A stretch of 64,000 nucleotides of DNA, taken from contig VIRR01000482.1 in assembly GCA_008638375.1 (NCBI GenBank), positions 1 through 64,000 of the forward strand, read 5' to 3'. This stretch comes from Nyssa sinensis. Taxonomy: Eukaryota; Streptophyta; Magnoliopsida; Cornales; Nyssaceae. This document shows positions 43,604-55,619 of this stretch, in pieces. Below the pieces are notes generated by a model that was not told where the DNA came from, searched no databases, and was given only the letters and a program-made list of their open reading frames with translations. Each line of letters starts with the position of its first letter. The first letter of the stretch is position 1. A program made the position numbers and the translations under genes.

Positions 43604-44118
43604 CGTGAAAAAGGACAACCAGGTGTAAAGTCATGGGAATTTGAAGTTTTGACATAAAAAATATTGGGAGATTGGATAATAGGTTCTCTATAAAATATTT
43701 AATTAGTATAAGATCCAATCCTAAAACTATTAGTCCAAAAAGTCCCTGAAATTTATGTTGGCAAAAATATTACTTTAGTGTAAAAATTCAAAAAATACGG
43801 GCCATCAACCAAAGCCTGACGCACTCTCCTGCCACATCATTGCCTAACTTTTTTTATAAATTTTAAAATTAAATAACTTGCAATATATAAGTTCGTTTTT
43901 TATAAAAATTATATGTTTTGACTCTACAAAATCGAGATCTATTAAACAAGATTCATATTAAATATATAATTTTAATAAAAAAAATTTGTGTTTTTTCACT
44001 GTCTCTGTCCGGCTAAAAATTCTCTGTCCTACCCAAAATTCTTTGTCCAACTGAAAATTCTGTCTAACAAAAAATTCTGTGTCAAAAAGATTCATCCATT
44101 TGTTTTAGAAATTGACAT

Positions 44119-44162
<44 letters not shown>

Positions 44163-44347
44163 GAATTAAGGACAATAGTTAAACAGAGACATTACTCCAC
44201 AAGTGTTGTCATTAAATGCTTTGTCTTTACTGTGGATGTTTTCTTGTATTTGGCCTATTCACACCTCTAATTGAATAAAAAAAGATTAATGCAGCAGCAG
44301 GTCACTCTCTCACACAGAGGGACACGGATATAAAATTATAAATACAT

Positions 44348-44381
<34 letters not shown>

Positions 44382-44995
44382 CCCCCACACCCCTCTATTT
44401 TCAAAATATGCATTAATTCGTTCAAAGCTGAAACAAGAGATCACTCTTAATGACAAATTCTTTCTTCCACAAAATCACAACATCAATTGTTCCAATCCCT
44501 CATATTTGGTCCCTGAGTTTTTAACAAGCAGCACAATCAAATCATGTAGGACTAGGAATCACAGTTTCAAGTTTGATAGTGTCATTTTAAAGTGGGAACA
44601 GGAACCATAGGTTGGACAAAGTCATTTAGTCAATTGCAATCCAGCAATCAAAGATCATAAATGCAACATTATGTAGATGCATATTTTTTGGATTAGTGGT
44701 CATTTGATCAATTCCAGGGCCTTTTGAATAGGTCTAATGAAGAACCAAAGTTAAAACAACTACTTGCTTCCACATCATAATAGGAATTGCCCAAGGACTA
44801 CTTTACCTGCATAAGTATTCTAGATTCGAAGGAACTTGAAAGCAGGTAATATTCTGCTGGATGAGGCAATGCAACCCAAAATCCCAGACTTTGGAATCAA
44901 AAGAATCTTTGGAATAAATCAAATTGAAGCAAAGACCAACCAAAAAATCTGATAATGGATGCCCCAATGCCTAATTCATTTATACAACGGTGGCA
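43277..44995. other. Noncoding region with microsatellites and a short minisatellite
   Basis: TA/AT runs at about 43569-43598, 44120-44157 and 44354-44381. At 43998-44090 a phrase of ~18 bp (tctctgtccNNcNaaaat) repeats five times with variation. The 64-codon ORF at 43988-44182 is made of these repeats. No gene seen. Confidence 0.5.
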
Positions 44996-45082
44996 ATGAT
45001 GACCGGCAGAAGCAACTACTACCAGGGCTCTGTGTACTGCCTAGCTTGCTTGTTCCATGAGTCGGACGCCTGCGAGTGCTAG
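44996..45082 (+). CDS. 28-codon Cys-containing ORF of unknown status
   Basis: ATGATG start, then TGRSNYYQGSVYCLACLFHE and SDACEC before TAG. Four Cys in 28 residues, and the local GC is well above the surrounding DNA. No signal peptide and no family recognised. It could be an exon fragment or chance; listed for completeness. Confidence 0.15.
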   Translation: MMTGRSNYYQGSVYCLACLFHESDACEC

Positions 45083-45117
45083 TACTATATGTGTTGGAGG
45101 GGCTACATGCGTGGGTG

Positions 45118-45462
45118 ATTCGAGTCAGATAATTTCTTTAGTTAAATGGATTGGATATGCATTAAGCAAATTCGATCCGTTAACGATCCGATCTGATTAA
45201 ATATAACATATATATTAATTAAGATATATAGTTTTATATTTTTTATAATATGTTAGATATTAAATTATATAAGAATTTATTAAGTTAAATTGACTTGAAT
45301 TTATATATTTTAAATTTTACATATTATAACATAATATATATTAGTATTATTATACGATTGGATCGGATCAAATCCGATCCGATTCGATCCGATAATTTTC
45401 TTAACAAATAGGATTCAGATCACCCTTGATCGGATCCGAATCCAATCTGTTTACAGGCCTAC
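45118..45462. repeat. Possible MITE remnant rich in GGATCGGATC motifs
   Basis: GATCCGATC-type motifs cluster at both ends (45163-45200 and 45359-45440) around an AT-rich core. The right end (CCAATCTGTTTACAGGCC) resembles ends of common plant hAT-like MITEs, but the matching left terminus is not present, so it may be truncated. GTGGGTG occurs on both sides. Confidence 0.35.
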
Positions 45463-45476
45463 GTGTGGGTGTCCCT

Positions 45477-45866
45477 TAATTTAATCACTCGGATTTTCAC
45501 TATTACTATTGATACGGTACTAGCTTGATGCTTGCATAACTAATAAAAGAAAATGAAAAAAAATGACACTATAATTCTCTCTCATCTTTCTTGAGAAAGA
45601 CAGATAAGTGAAAGGAAAGGAAGGGAAAGAAATGGTTCATTATATACATATAAAGAATGAAATAAAAACTCACTTGTGTTTTTTAAAAAATGGTAAAACT
45701 AGGTAGATATTAACTCTCTAATCTTATCCTTTTTCTCCTCTAATTTTAGAAAGAGAGCAAAATAAACTTTTAAATCCCTCCCTTTTCTTTTTCTTTCTTT
45801 CCTTATTTTTAAATCAATCTGAGGCATTTTAGATTCCCTCATCATAGGACAATTCTTGAATGGGTT
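45477..45866. repeat. Segmental duplication, copy B (SINE-free)
   Basis: Counterpart of 42735-43276, about 2.7 kb away, same orientation. It ends at ATGGGTT, where the Tekay-type LTR begins. Copy A shows the uninterrupted site (ATGGGTTTGAAAAC). Confidence 0.85.
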
Positions 45867-48800
45867 TGTCACGCCCCTAACCCGCAGGGCCAGACTAAGG
45901 GGTTATTGAACCCCGATCAGGTAGGTAATAAGACTAAACATCCTAGTCAAGTACATAAAATATAGGCCATTTTTTTTTTTTGAAAACGATTTCCTTTAAT
46001 TAGTTTCGGTTCGATTACTTGATTAGACTTGTTCAAGTACCATAACGAGATTAAATGAAATTGCTTACATTCAAGGGTACTATGTCAATCATCCAATAAC
46101 AAGGTACTACATGAAAACGTCCAGAGCTGACTTTATAGTCTAATAGATATATACATGCATATACAACAATAGTTTGAAGGGTACATGCACCCTTAATGAA
46201 TAAATGAAAAAAATACAAGGATGTAATTAAATGCTATATTGACTTTAATCTATCCTGTATTGCTTCTGCAGCTATCTTCCATCAAGTCAATACCTACCAT
46301 CCCCATGAACAACAGGGGTGAGCGATAATGCTCAGTAGGATTTTTCAAAACACACAAGCAAACAGCATGCCAAAAATTAATGCAAGTCCGAAGAAGACAC
46401 AACCTATAGTCAAGTATGCATCACAAGTTCACCACATCATCATATCTCAAACACAGGCATAAACATAAGTATAAAAAGGGCATTACACCACTACATGTGG
46501 TTTAACAATAATAACCAGATAGTCAATATATGGAGGGTCGGACACATCATAAGATTATAAACATATAATCTCACTAAGCACCTCCATTTCCTATTTTAAT
46601 GCTACAAGTACAATGTATATAAATACATAACCAATCACATGATGTAAGTGGAAGCTTACCGAGTCCATGAAGCACTTCCATTTACTGTTCAAAGTCACAA
46701 GAATAATGTATACATTCACAACTAAGCAACCACTTACAAATGTCACAGTATCATAAATTGTCAGTATACAATCCATCAATAATCATAATGAAATATCACA
46801 GGTGAGTCAAGGAAAGTAATCTCAAGTAATACCACCCATAGTAAAAGGGGATAAAACCTTATTTATCTTATTCCATTCTCTCAATAATCTCAATCTCATG
46901 AGTATCTACCTAATTTGGCTCCCGGTAAGCCTGTGTGCTTTACGGGCTATTAACCTGATGAAAACAAACAACCACCCGCGCAGGTTTACGGCTCGTAAGC
47001 TGAGGGGAGACACCATCCCTATCATAAATTGAACCCCGGATAAAGCGCAATATCACCACCCTCAATAGCACGCAAAAGATGTGACTAATTCTCATCCCAA
47101 GTCTTTTTCTCGTATGTGTTCTTTTTTTCAATTCCAATATCTCAATCCACACCACAAACGGTGCTCATTAACATCAATATCCTCTCAAATCTCACACCGC
47201 TCAGTTATAGTCAACAATATGCATATTAGCATCATTCACATTTACAACAATACTAACAACCATACGAAAAGATTTATGATTTAATGAATAGATACAAGAA
47301 TAATAGCAGTCATATATATCCATGATAGAAACAAAAATCATGATAAACATTAACATGGCAATCACATGTATCTAGTCCTGTTATGTAATTATCCAATATC
47401 ATAACATTCAACATCACAATCACATCATACTGATAATGTAATGACAAGGTATTAAATGATATAGATAAACATATCATGTGAACAATATAGCAAGTATACA
47501 CATCAATACATTAAGACATTATCCTAGTCCCAATCCTCACTCTACTACAAGGAGACACTACTTGTGTCTTTCATAATGTTTGTCAATTGTCTTACGTATT
47601 TCCTGTTATATTCTTGAGACCATCTTAGCCCGTAACACTAAGGCATCGTATCAAGTCTTACAATTCTATATGTCCAATTACTCACTAGCCTACATCTCAA
47701 GTACCCGTTTACCCAAACAGATATCAAAAACATGTTCCTAGGTGTCAAAAAACGTAAGGAAGTCCTATCATATTGTTTCTAAGTCATTTGACTATCTTTT
47801 AAATCCATAAGGGTACTTTCATAATTTGTCGGACAAGTTATGCGTTTACCGAGATGTCGTCTCTCAAAACCAACATTGGAATGAGATCTAGAAGGTCTAA
47901 CAATCGTAAAGATGTCTTCTTTATATTTTATCAAGGCTTCTAAGTATCTGTTCCATGTCTAAAGGCATTTTAATAATTTTACATTTTCATGTGAAACTAC
48001 CCCGAGTCCTTATTTCATTGTTTCGATATCATGTTTGAGTCCCTGGAGTCCAAAAACATTGAAAACGCCTCTTCCGAATTTTAATTCGGCTTTCAATTAC
48101 TTAATATAGGTCTAGGGGTTTAATAATCATTTTCTCACTTTATGTGGGACCATCACTAGGTCTCAATTCGTTCAATCTGATCATATAGTTGAATCCCAAG
48201 TATCCAACAACTTTGGAATAGCCCCTTCTAAATTTTAATTAGCCTTTAAGTTGCTTAAACTATCATTAGGGACATTTTTATAATTTTTCATATTCATGTG
48301 GGACCATCCCGGATCCTTGAATGTCCAAACCAGCTCAGCCATTGAGTCCGGAATGCCCAAAAATGTTAAGAATGACCCCTCTTTCATTTTAATTGGCTTT
48401 AATTTCAATTTTATAAACAAGTAAACTTTTCTGTAATTTCTTTAAAATTAGTTCACTGATTTGTAATTAACTCAAACAAGTCAACCCTTTTTTAATTTCT
48501 TCTAAATCAATTCTCAATCCTTGTTTCCAAACAGGCCTTAATCAATTTCAATTTTAATTTTCGGAATAGGGCAGTTCCAATAAATTCTTAGATTTTCAAT
48601 TCGACTATAACCAATAGCCCCTCAGGCCCAACCAACCATGGGCCAGACCCAAACCTGAGACCCGACCAGGTCCATGACCAGAGAACCAACCCGGTTGACC
48701 CATTGATCGATCAACGTCGGAGATAGCTACCGCTGGTGAAGCTCTGGTCACCTTCTCCAACAAGCCTCGTTGGAAATTGGAAAATTTCAATTTTTCTCCC

Positions 48801-49252
48801 TTATTTTTCTTGCCCGTTTTTCATTCTAAACACCCCAATACATCATATAACATCATTTGAGGTTGATTTTGTAGATCGAAGGGCCCAAAATCATAGATCT
48901 TCGACGGAGATCATTTTTTCCAGCCAAGGTCTGCAACTTGTGTTTTCCCCCACTTCCGGCCATTGTTTTTATCCAATTCTCTTCCAATCATCACTACACA
49001 TTCCCTAACGGTGTTTAGGTAAGGTTTCATGGTTCAAAAATCATCAAACACTACAAAACTTCAAAACCTTCAAGGTTTGGCCATGGCTTCCCCAAGGCGG
49101 ACCACTCACTATTAAGCACACATTTCCCCCTCGGAGCACTTCAATCTTTTCCTAGAGACTCTAAGAATTCCCTTAATGTGCCAAAAAATCGAATGCCGCA
49201 AGGATCTCAAAGACCCACTTCAGATATACATATACACACACACACACACACA
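45867..49252 (-). repeat. Tekay-type gypsy LTR, solo or truncated
   Basis: Begins TGTCACGCCCCTAACCC, like the end of the first element's LTR (TGTCACGACCCAAGACCC), at a point where copy A of the duplication shows uninterrupted sequence. It shares the same layout: '(a)ggggtgagc(g/t)a' near 46313, 'tc.tttggtcatttt/ggaccat..c..gtcc' blocks at 47800-48360, the '...accggttgaccca...' region near 48680, then a TA/CA-rich stretch. No internal gag-pol follows. The last ~100-200 bp (ending TATTACA) are not seen, because a CACTA element starts at 49253. Divergence from the first element is high, so this is an older relative. Confidence 0.7.
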
Positions 49253-49256
49253 CACT
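49231..49256. repeat. CA microsatellite at the LTR/CACTA junction
   Basis: (CA)n from about 49233 merges into the CACTA terminus, so the exact insertion point and 3-bp target duplication are ambiguous. Confidence 0.85.
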
Positions 49257-49267
49257 ATTACCAGAGG

Positions 49268-49660
49268 AAAAAACACTTTTAACGACGCACGCGTATACTT
49301 ATTTGCGTTGCTAAGTATTAGCGATACACAAGTGTGCGTCACTAATAATAATGTCGCTAATACTATTAGCAACATGCACACGATTAGGCATCGCTAAAAG
49401 TCACTATTAGTGATGCACATTGTGTGTTGCTAATAATCAGGTGTGGCGTCGCTAATGCTATGCAAAGAACACAATGGGCGTTGCTAATAGTATATTATTA
49501 GCGACGCTCAGAATGCGTCGCTAATAGTTTGTTGTTGAAATTATTTAGCGACAACTTCTGTGTGTCGCTAATAGTATATTTTTAGCGACAACTATGAAAC
49601 ATTGCTAAAACTAATATTTGAGACTTTTAGCGACACCTTTGTGTGCGTTGCTAAAAGTTA
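49268..49660. repeat. CACTA subterminal repeat region
   Basis: Dense direct and inverted copies of variants of TTAGCGACGC / GCGTCGCTAATA (about 20 occurrences), often paired as hairpins. In En/Spm elements such repeats bind the element's own DNA-binding protein. Confidence 0.88.
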
Positions 49661-50100
49661 AATTTTTTTTTTTTGGGCAACTTTGGACCTGAATTTTTTT
49701 TTTTTTGTGTGTTTTATTCCTATTTAAAACCTATATCAATCATCCTAATATAAAATAAATTCAAATATTATGAAATGAATATATTAAAAGAGAAATGCAT
49801 TCATATATATATATATAAATTAGTAATTACTTACAATTGTAAAAGTAGAATTTGTCAATAAATACAAAAATAAAAAATTATCTCAGAAAATGTAACTATA
49901 GATGTCTAAGAAAAAAAAAAAAAGGAGAAAAGTAAGTCCCGATGCAGAATAGAAAGATGGCGGCGCAACAGTCCCAATAAATCTGAAATAAAGATCAGAT
50001 GATATATATTAGAACACTTATTAAATATATATGAACATAAAATGTGAAATTGTTTTTTTTTTTTTTTGCATGCATAAATAGTAAGAACGGCATAAAGTAG

Positions 50101-52140
50101 CATAAATTACAATCCAGTGATCCGAACTGAGTGCCGTAAGTCTATTTTGTCATTTGTGAGGTGTGTGATGGGGTTTCAAGCTTGTTGGCTGATATCCGGC
50201 GTTTTGGTTCGTCAAAACCTCAAAATTGGTCTTTTCGAAGCAGAAAGTTACATAAGTTCTAAACCAGTGATCTGAACCAAGTGTCGTAAGTTCGTACAAG
50301 TCTATTTTATCATTTTTAAGGTGTATGATGGGGTTTTGGGTATGTTAGGTTGATATTCGGTATTTTGGTCCGTTAAACCTCAAAATGGGGGTTTTTTTGA
50401 ACAAAAAATTGCATAAGTTTCAAACTGGTGATCCAAATTGAGTACCGTAAGTTCGTGCAAGTCTATTTTATCATTTGTGAGGTGTGTGATGGGGTTTCGG
50501 GGTTGTTAGGCCGATGTCCAAAATTTTGGTCTGTCAAAATCCTAAAATGGGCATTTTTAGATTAGAAAGTTGCATAAGTTTCAAACCGGTGATCCGAACT
50601 GAGCGTCGTAAGTTCGTACAAGTCTATTTTATCATTTTTAAGGTGTGTGATGGGGTTTCTAGGATGTTAGGTTGATATCCGGTGTTTTAGTCCATTAAAA
50701 CCCAAAAAATGGGTCTTTTGGAGCAAAGTATTACATAAGTTTGAAACCGGTGATCCGAACTAAGTGCCGTAAGTTTGTGTAAGTCTATTTTGTCATTTTT
50801 GAGGTGTGTGATGGGGTTTTGGGATAGTTAGGCTGATATCCAGTGTTTTGGTCTATCAAAACCCCAAAATTAGTCTTTTTGGAGTAGAAAGTTGCATAAG
50901 TTCCAAACTGCTGATCCAAATTGAGTGTCGTAAGTTTGTACAAGTCTATTTTATCATTTTTGAGGTGTGTGATAGACTTTCGAGGTTGTTAGGATGATAT
51001 CCGAAATTTTGGTCCGTCAAAACCCCAAAATTGGTCTTTTTGGAACAAAAAGTTGTATAAGTTTCAAACTGGTGATCCAAACAGAGTGCTATAAGTTTGT
51101 ACAAGTAAATTTTATCATTTTAAGGTGTGTGATGGGATTTCTAGGTTTTTAGGTTGATATCCAGTGTTTTGGTCCGTCAAAACTCCAAAATGGGCCTTTT
51201 TGGAGCAAAAAGTTGTATAAGTTTGAAACTGGTGACCCGAATCGAGTGACATAAGTTTGTGCAAGTCTATTTTATTATTTTTGAGGTGTGTGATGGGGTT
51301 TCAGGGTAGTTAGGCCGATATCCAACATTTTGATCCGTCAAAACCCTAAAATGGGCCTTTTTAAAGCAGAAAGTTGCACAAGTTTCAAACTGGTGATCCG
51401 AACTGAGTGCCGTAAGTTCGTACAAGTCTATTTTGTCATTTTTGAGGTATGTGATGGGGTTTTGAGGCCGTTAGGCCGATATCCAGCATTTTGATCTTTC
51501 AAAACTTCAAAATGGGCCTTTTTGGAGCAGAATGTTGCATGAGTTTCAAACTGGTGATCCGAACTGAGTACCGTAAGTTTGAACAAGTATATTTTGTCAT
51601 TTTTGAGTGTGTGATGGGGTTTCAAGGCCGTTAGGCCGATATCTGGTATTTTGGTTTGTCAAAACCCCAAAATTGGTCTTTTTAGAGCAGAAAGTTGCAT
51701 AAGTTTCAAACCGGTGATCCGAATTGAGTGCCATAAGTTCGTACAAGTCTATTTTATCATTTTTAAGGTGTGTGATGAGATTTCTAGGCTATTAGGTTGA
51801 TATCCGGTGTTTTGGTCCATCAAAACCCAAAAGTGGGTCTTTTTGGAGCAAAAAGTTACATAAGTTTGAAACTGGTGATCCGAACCGAGTGTCGTAAGAT
51901 CGTGCAAGTCTATTTTATCATTTGTGAGGTGTGTGATGGGTTTTAAGGGTAGTTAGGCCAATATCTGGCATTTTGATCCATCAAAACCCCAAAATTGGCT
52001 TTGTTGGAGTGGAAAGTTACATAAGTTTCAAACGGTCATTAGCACCGATGAAATTAAGTAAGTTCGTGCAAGTCTAATTTTTCATAGTTGAAGTGTGTGA
52101 TGGGATTTCTAGGCCGTTAGGCCGATATCCGAATTTTTTC
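50101..52140. repeat. Satellite-like tandem array, ~13 units of ~160 bp, inside the CACTA element
   Basis: The phrase GTGTGTGATGGGG recurs at 50161, 50321, 50482, 50643, 50803 and so on at 160-161 bp steps. Each unit contains 'GGTGATCCGAACTGAGTGCCGTAAG', 'CAAGTCTATTTTATCATTTTTGAGG', 'TTAGGCCGATATCC' and 'GGTCCGTCAAAACCCCAAAATGGG' in recognisable variants. It lies downstream (3') of the transposase gene. Short ORFs in it are incidental. Confidence 0.93.
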
Positions 52141-52196
52141 TTCTATATAACATTTTCTACAAATTAGAAAGCCACCAAAGTAATTTTAAAAACTTA

Positions 52197-52917
52197 CTAA
52201 GGCTGAACAGAGCCTCCCTACTGGCTGAGAAATGTATGCATAAGAGACTCTAGCTGGGTCATGCGAGCACTGAGGTTTGTCACCATCTACTTCAACTCTA
52301 CATTACGTCTCTCAGATGCCTCAGCTCTTTAGGTGACTTCGTGAAACCTAGCATCGCTCTCGACGGTAAATAACGATGATGTCGGTTGCATCCCACTCCC
52401 TAAGCCATGCACATATCCATGCCTCTTGCCCAGAATAGTCTCCCGTATCTGGTCATCGGTTGGTGGATCCTCACCCTCAAAGGTCGGCTGAGTACGCAAC
52501 TGGACCATCTCCTCCTATAAAAACATAAATATATGTTACTACTTTTATAACTTTGGATTAATATCAAATTAGTAATACTGGTATATATACGTAAATAACT
52601 TACATAAAGCCGCTGAGCTTTAGGCCTAGCCCAATCCTGCTCGGGGTTGTAGTGTGTCTTGTGCCACAAATCAATCGGGCTTGGTGGTGCATCGGTCTCC
52701 TGGTCTCGCTACTACAAATTAACAGTAGCTTGTGAAGATTGATTTCATTAAAAGATAATACAATAACAACTTGATACATTTATTAACTTACTATCTCATG
52801 CCTATACTGTACAAAAGATCGTGATCCACCATAACGGGTCACCTTTTGCTTGCTTCTGCTCTCTCTGTTTTTCATTTTCTTTCCTCCCAAGCTAGCTACT
52901 TGGTATCCACGATGTTG
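52197..52917 (-). pseudogene. En/Spm-type transposase-associated gene, decayed
   Basis: Three exon-like pieces: 52917-52792 (VASLGGKKMKNRESRSKQK, VTRYGGSRSFVQYRHEI, donor GTAAGT), 52708-52604 (RDQETDAPPSPIDLWHKTHY, NPEQDWARPKAQRLY, donor GTAAGT), and 52514-52197 (EEMVQLRTQPTFEGEDPPTD, ILGKRHGYVHGLGSGMQPT, then a Glu/Arg-rich heptad-like tail). The GKxxGxVxGLGSG motif and the RSFxQ.RHE segment are hallmarks of the plant En/Spm Transposase_24 family. The last exon has several in-frame stops, and the 5' exons are missing beyond a T run at ~52924. Confidence 0.85.
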
Positions 52918-52920
52918 ACT

Positions 52921-53700
52921 TTCTTTTTTTTTTTTTCCTTTTTTCTTGAAAAAATATTAGGGATATTACATGAATGATTATCAATATATGTGTGTGTGGA
53001 ATGATAAAGTGGACATAAAACATAGTTTTTTTAATAAGAAAAAAATTCACTTTTTAGGTGCATTGAATAATGATTCGAATATAAATACTATTTTTTTTGG
53101 GTTTCTAATAAGAAAAAAATTAATTCTTTTATTGTATAAATTGAAACTTAATGGCATGTTTAGGAAAGTTGGAATTAGTTCAATAGAATACCAAAAATAA
53201 TAATAATAATAATAATAGATGTTTGAAAACTACTTCTCTTAATAGTACTGAGATTTTTTTTATTCTTAGAAAATATTTAAAATAATATTAAATGAATTTT
53301 TTTTTTCAGGGATTACATCTTAATATATATATATAAGTATGTATGAAATCAACATTAATATAGATACGACTTCTCCTCACAATAGCTTAAACCCAATAGT
53401 CCAACAGGCATTACTAAAAATATATAAATTAAATATTCAGTAAAAAAAAACTAGATGTCATTGAATTTCTTGGCAAAAAAAAATTAAATGAAAGAAATAA
53501 AATCAATATCACTGAACAATAATTTAACATTAACAATAGTATAAGAAACATAAATTAAAAGCATATTATTGAAATCAATGGTAAACCACAATGACATTGC
53601 TTAATTACTTGAAAGAGAAAGAGAGAACGAGACAGATTGGGTACTGTGGATGGCGGTGGTCGGCGACGGCAAGCACTATGGACAGCGACGGCGATCGACT
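52921..53700. other. AT-rich, nothing recognised
   Basis: Contains a T run (52924-52936), an ATA microsatellite (about 53196-53216) and a TA run near 53325. GGATATTACA at 52961-52970 resembles a Tekay LTR end but is too short to assign. Confidence 0.4.
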
Positions 53701-53704
53701 GAGA

Positions 53705-53706
<2 letters not shown>

Positions 53707-53794
<88 letters not shown>
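53707..53794. repeat. Compound (GT)n(GA)n microsatellite
   Basis: GT repeat followed by about 37 GA units. The overlapping ORFs of poly-Arg/Glu or poly-Ser/Leu on both strands are artefacts of it. Confidence 0.97.
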
Positions 53795-53798
<4 letters not shown>

Positions 53799-53821
53799 TC
53801 AAGTTCGGAAAATCAGTGGTA

Positions 53822-54035
53822 AACCATTTAACTTATTTAAAACTTAACAAAGTTTTAAATAAAAATTTAGTTAAGAGGAAAATCTAAAAAAAATAGATCA
53901 ATACTTTGGAAAAAAAAAGATGACTTCTACGTACTTCTAAACTACATTAAAAAAATATATTTAATCAATTTATATAAACATAATTTTAGGAAATATCACA
54001 TTAAAATATTTATTTAATCAATTTAGGAAATAATT
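53822..54035. repeat. Direct repeat, copy 1 (~215 bp)
   Basis: Matches 55620-55835 along its length, including ATAGATCAATACTTTGGAAA, CTTCTACGTACTTCTAAA and TTTAATCAATTTATATAAAC. The copies are 1.8 kb apart in the same orientation, with the hAT-like MITE between them. Confidence 0.85.
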
Positions 54036-54334
54036 AATAATTAAAATGGAAAAAAGTATTGATAAATTAATTTAAATTAAAAATATTTATTTAAATAATA
54101 TAAAATAATTAATTATTAGTTTAGAGTATTATAAAAATAATTAGTAGATGAATAATGGATGAATAGTGTATGATTGGTGATTTGAAAACCATCTTTAAAT
54201 TTTTACAGGACCTTCAAATTTGATGATAAAAAATAAAGATCATATTTATATCTTCAAATTTGAATATGAAATGAGGATGAGTTAGATTGCTATTTTTTCA
54301 TTCCTATTTTTAAATTTGAAGTAGGGTTAGAGAT

Positions 54335-55008
54335 AGGGGTGCAACTTGGGCGGACTAACCCAAACACAACCCGAGCCCGGTCCGAATTTTTAGGGCTCGG
54401 GCTTCATCTTTTATACTTTGGGTTGAGTTTGGGCAAAAGAATTCAAGCCCGATTTAAATTAGGGTTGGATTTGGGTTGATACTTTGAAAACCTGAACCCG
54501 AACCCGAACCCAACCCAAACTCAAATCTAATATTTTATATATTATATTTTTTATACTTTAGTTATTCGTCATTAGATTTATACGATTTCCTTACAAGAAT
54601 TACTATTTATATTTTTATAATTTCAAAATCTTGTTGACCTTTAACATTTTTTTAAAATTAAATTATGTTGAAGGAATTATTTTAACGATTTTTTGTTTCT
54701 TTTAGAATGAGAAATTGAGAGAAATTATTAAAGCTTTTACTGTATAATCAAGATAAGAAAAGGATAGCAATTAATTAAAGAAATTGTGAATAAAATATAT
54801 AAAAAAAAAAGAATTAATAATCGGATTCCGGTTTGGGTCGGGCTCAGGTTGAACTCGATACTCATGAATTTTAATTTGGGTAGGACTCGTGTTGGGTTTT
54901 CGGGTTTAAGGTCGGGATCGGGCCAGACTCGGACTAACAGTTTCAGAACTTGAATTGGGTTTGGATATAACTCAATCCGAGTCTGACCCGCCCGAATTAT
55001 ATCCCTAA
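54335..55008. mobile_element. hAT-like MITE with perfect 8-bp target duplication
   Basis: Flanked by TTAGAGAT at 54327-54334 and 55009-55016. The termini AGGGGTGCAACTTGGGC and, reversed, TTAGGGATATAATTCGGGC are inverted. Subterminal arrays of (C)CCGAACCC / GGGTTCGGG-like motifs flank an AT-rich core. The 8-bp duplication and these termini indicate a nonautonomous hAT. Noncoding. Confidence 0.82.
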
Positions 55009-55619
55009 TTAGAGATGCTCTTAAAGACAAAACAAACATGTATAAAAATTAATTAGCGACAACTCATAACAAAATCTTTGGTCAAGAAAAACAAGACAAT
55101 GAATAAACTTATAATCAGAATTTGTTAAAAGCATGGATCCACGCTCCAAACTTATCACTAATAAATCTTTTAATATATACGTTAAAACATTAAATTAACA
55201 ATATATTTTAAAGATGTCTTTAATTTTAATAAAATAGGCATTTGTGTTTCTACTTGAAAATTTCAAATAACTTCAAAAATACATCTCATCTCATCTCATC
55301 ACATCACATCTGCAAAATAGATTACAATATAGGATATGATAGCAACTCCAATTATACTTCCCAAATTTTCACTCCAGTTTATTTAAAATGTCTATAAAAT
55401 TAATTTAAATAGTCATTTTTCCATGGATTATTTCAACCATATTCTCTATTTTAACTAACTTTGAATTTTTTTTATTAATTTATTAAATTTAAACTATCAC
55501 AATTGGAATTTATTTTAACAGTTATATTTTTTTAACGGCTATTTTTTATATAACGGTCACTATTTTAATGGCTAATTTTTAATTGGCATTTTTTAACAAC
55601 ACTTCTCAATTTAAATTTA

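Larger units (their letters stand above)
49253..52920 (-). mobile_element. CACTA (En/Spm) transposon, decayed, one end visible
   Basis: The left terminus CACTATTACCAGAGGAAAA has the CACTA signature, followed by ~400 bp of subterminal TAGCGACGC-type repeats, a ~2-kb satellite, and a minus-strand gene with the plant En/Spm transposase-associated domain. The opposite terminus (expected ...TAGTG with a second set of subterminal repeats) is not found before 64000, so the right side is deleted or unrecognisable; the limit at ~52920 is the last coding similarity. Confidence 0.85.

Noticed and set aside
45118..45462. Complete MITE with CGTGGGTG/TGTGGGTG target duplication
   Set aside because: Only one end resembles a transposon terminus; no matching inverted repeat on the left, so listed only as a possible remnant.
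50101..52140. Possible CRISPR-like array
   Set aside because: Units are contiguous ~160-bp satellites without unique spacers, in a plant nuclear context.
52961..52970. GGATATTACA as the missing end of the Tekay-type LTR
   Set aside because: Only ten bases match and no flanking LTR-like sequence or target duplication supports it.
53591..53887. ORFs with long Arg-Glu or Ser-Leu runs
   Set aside because: Products of the GA microsatellite in different frames.
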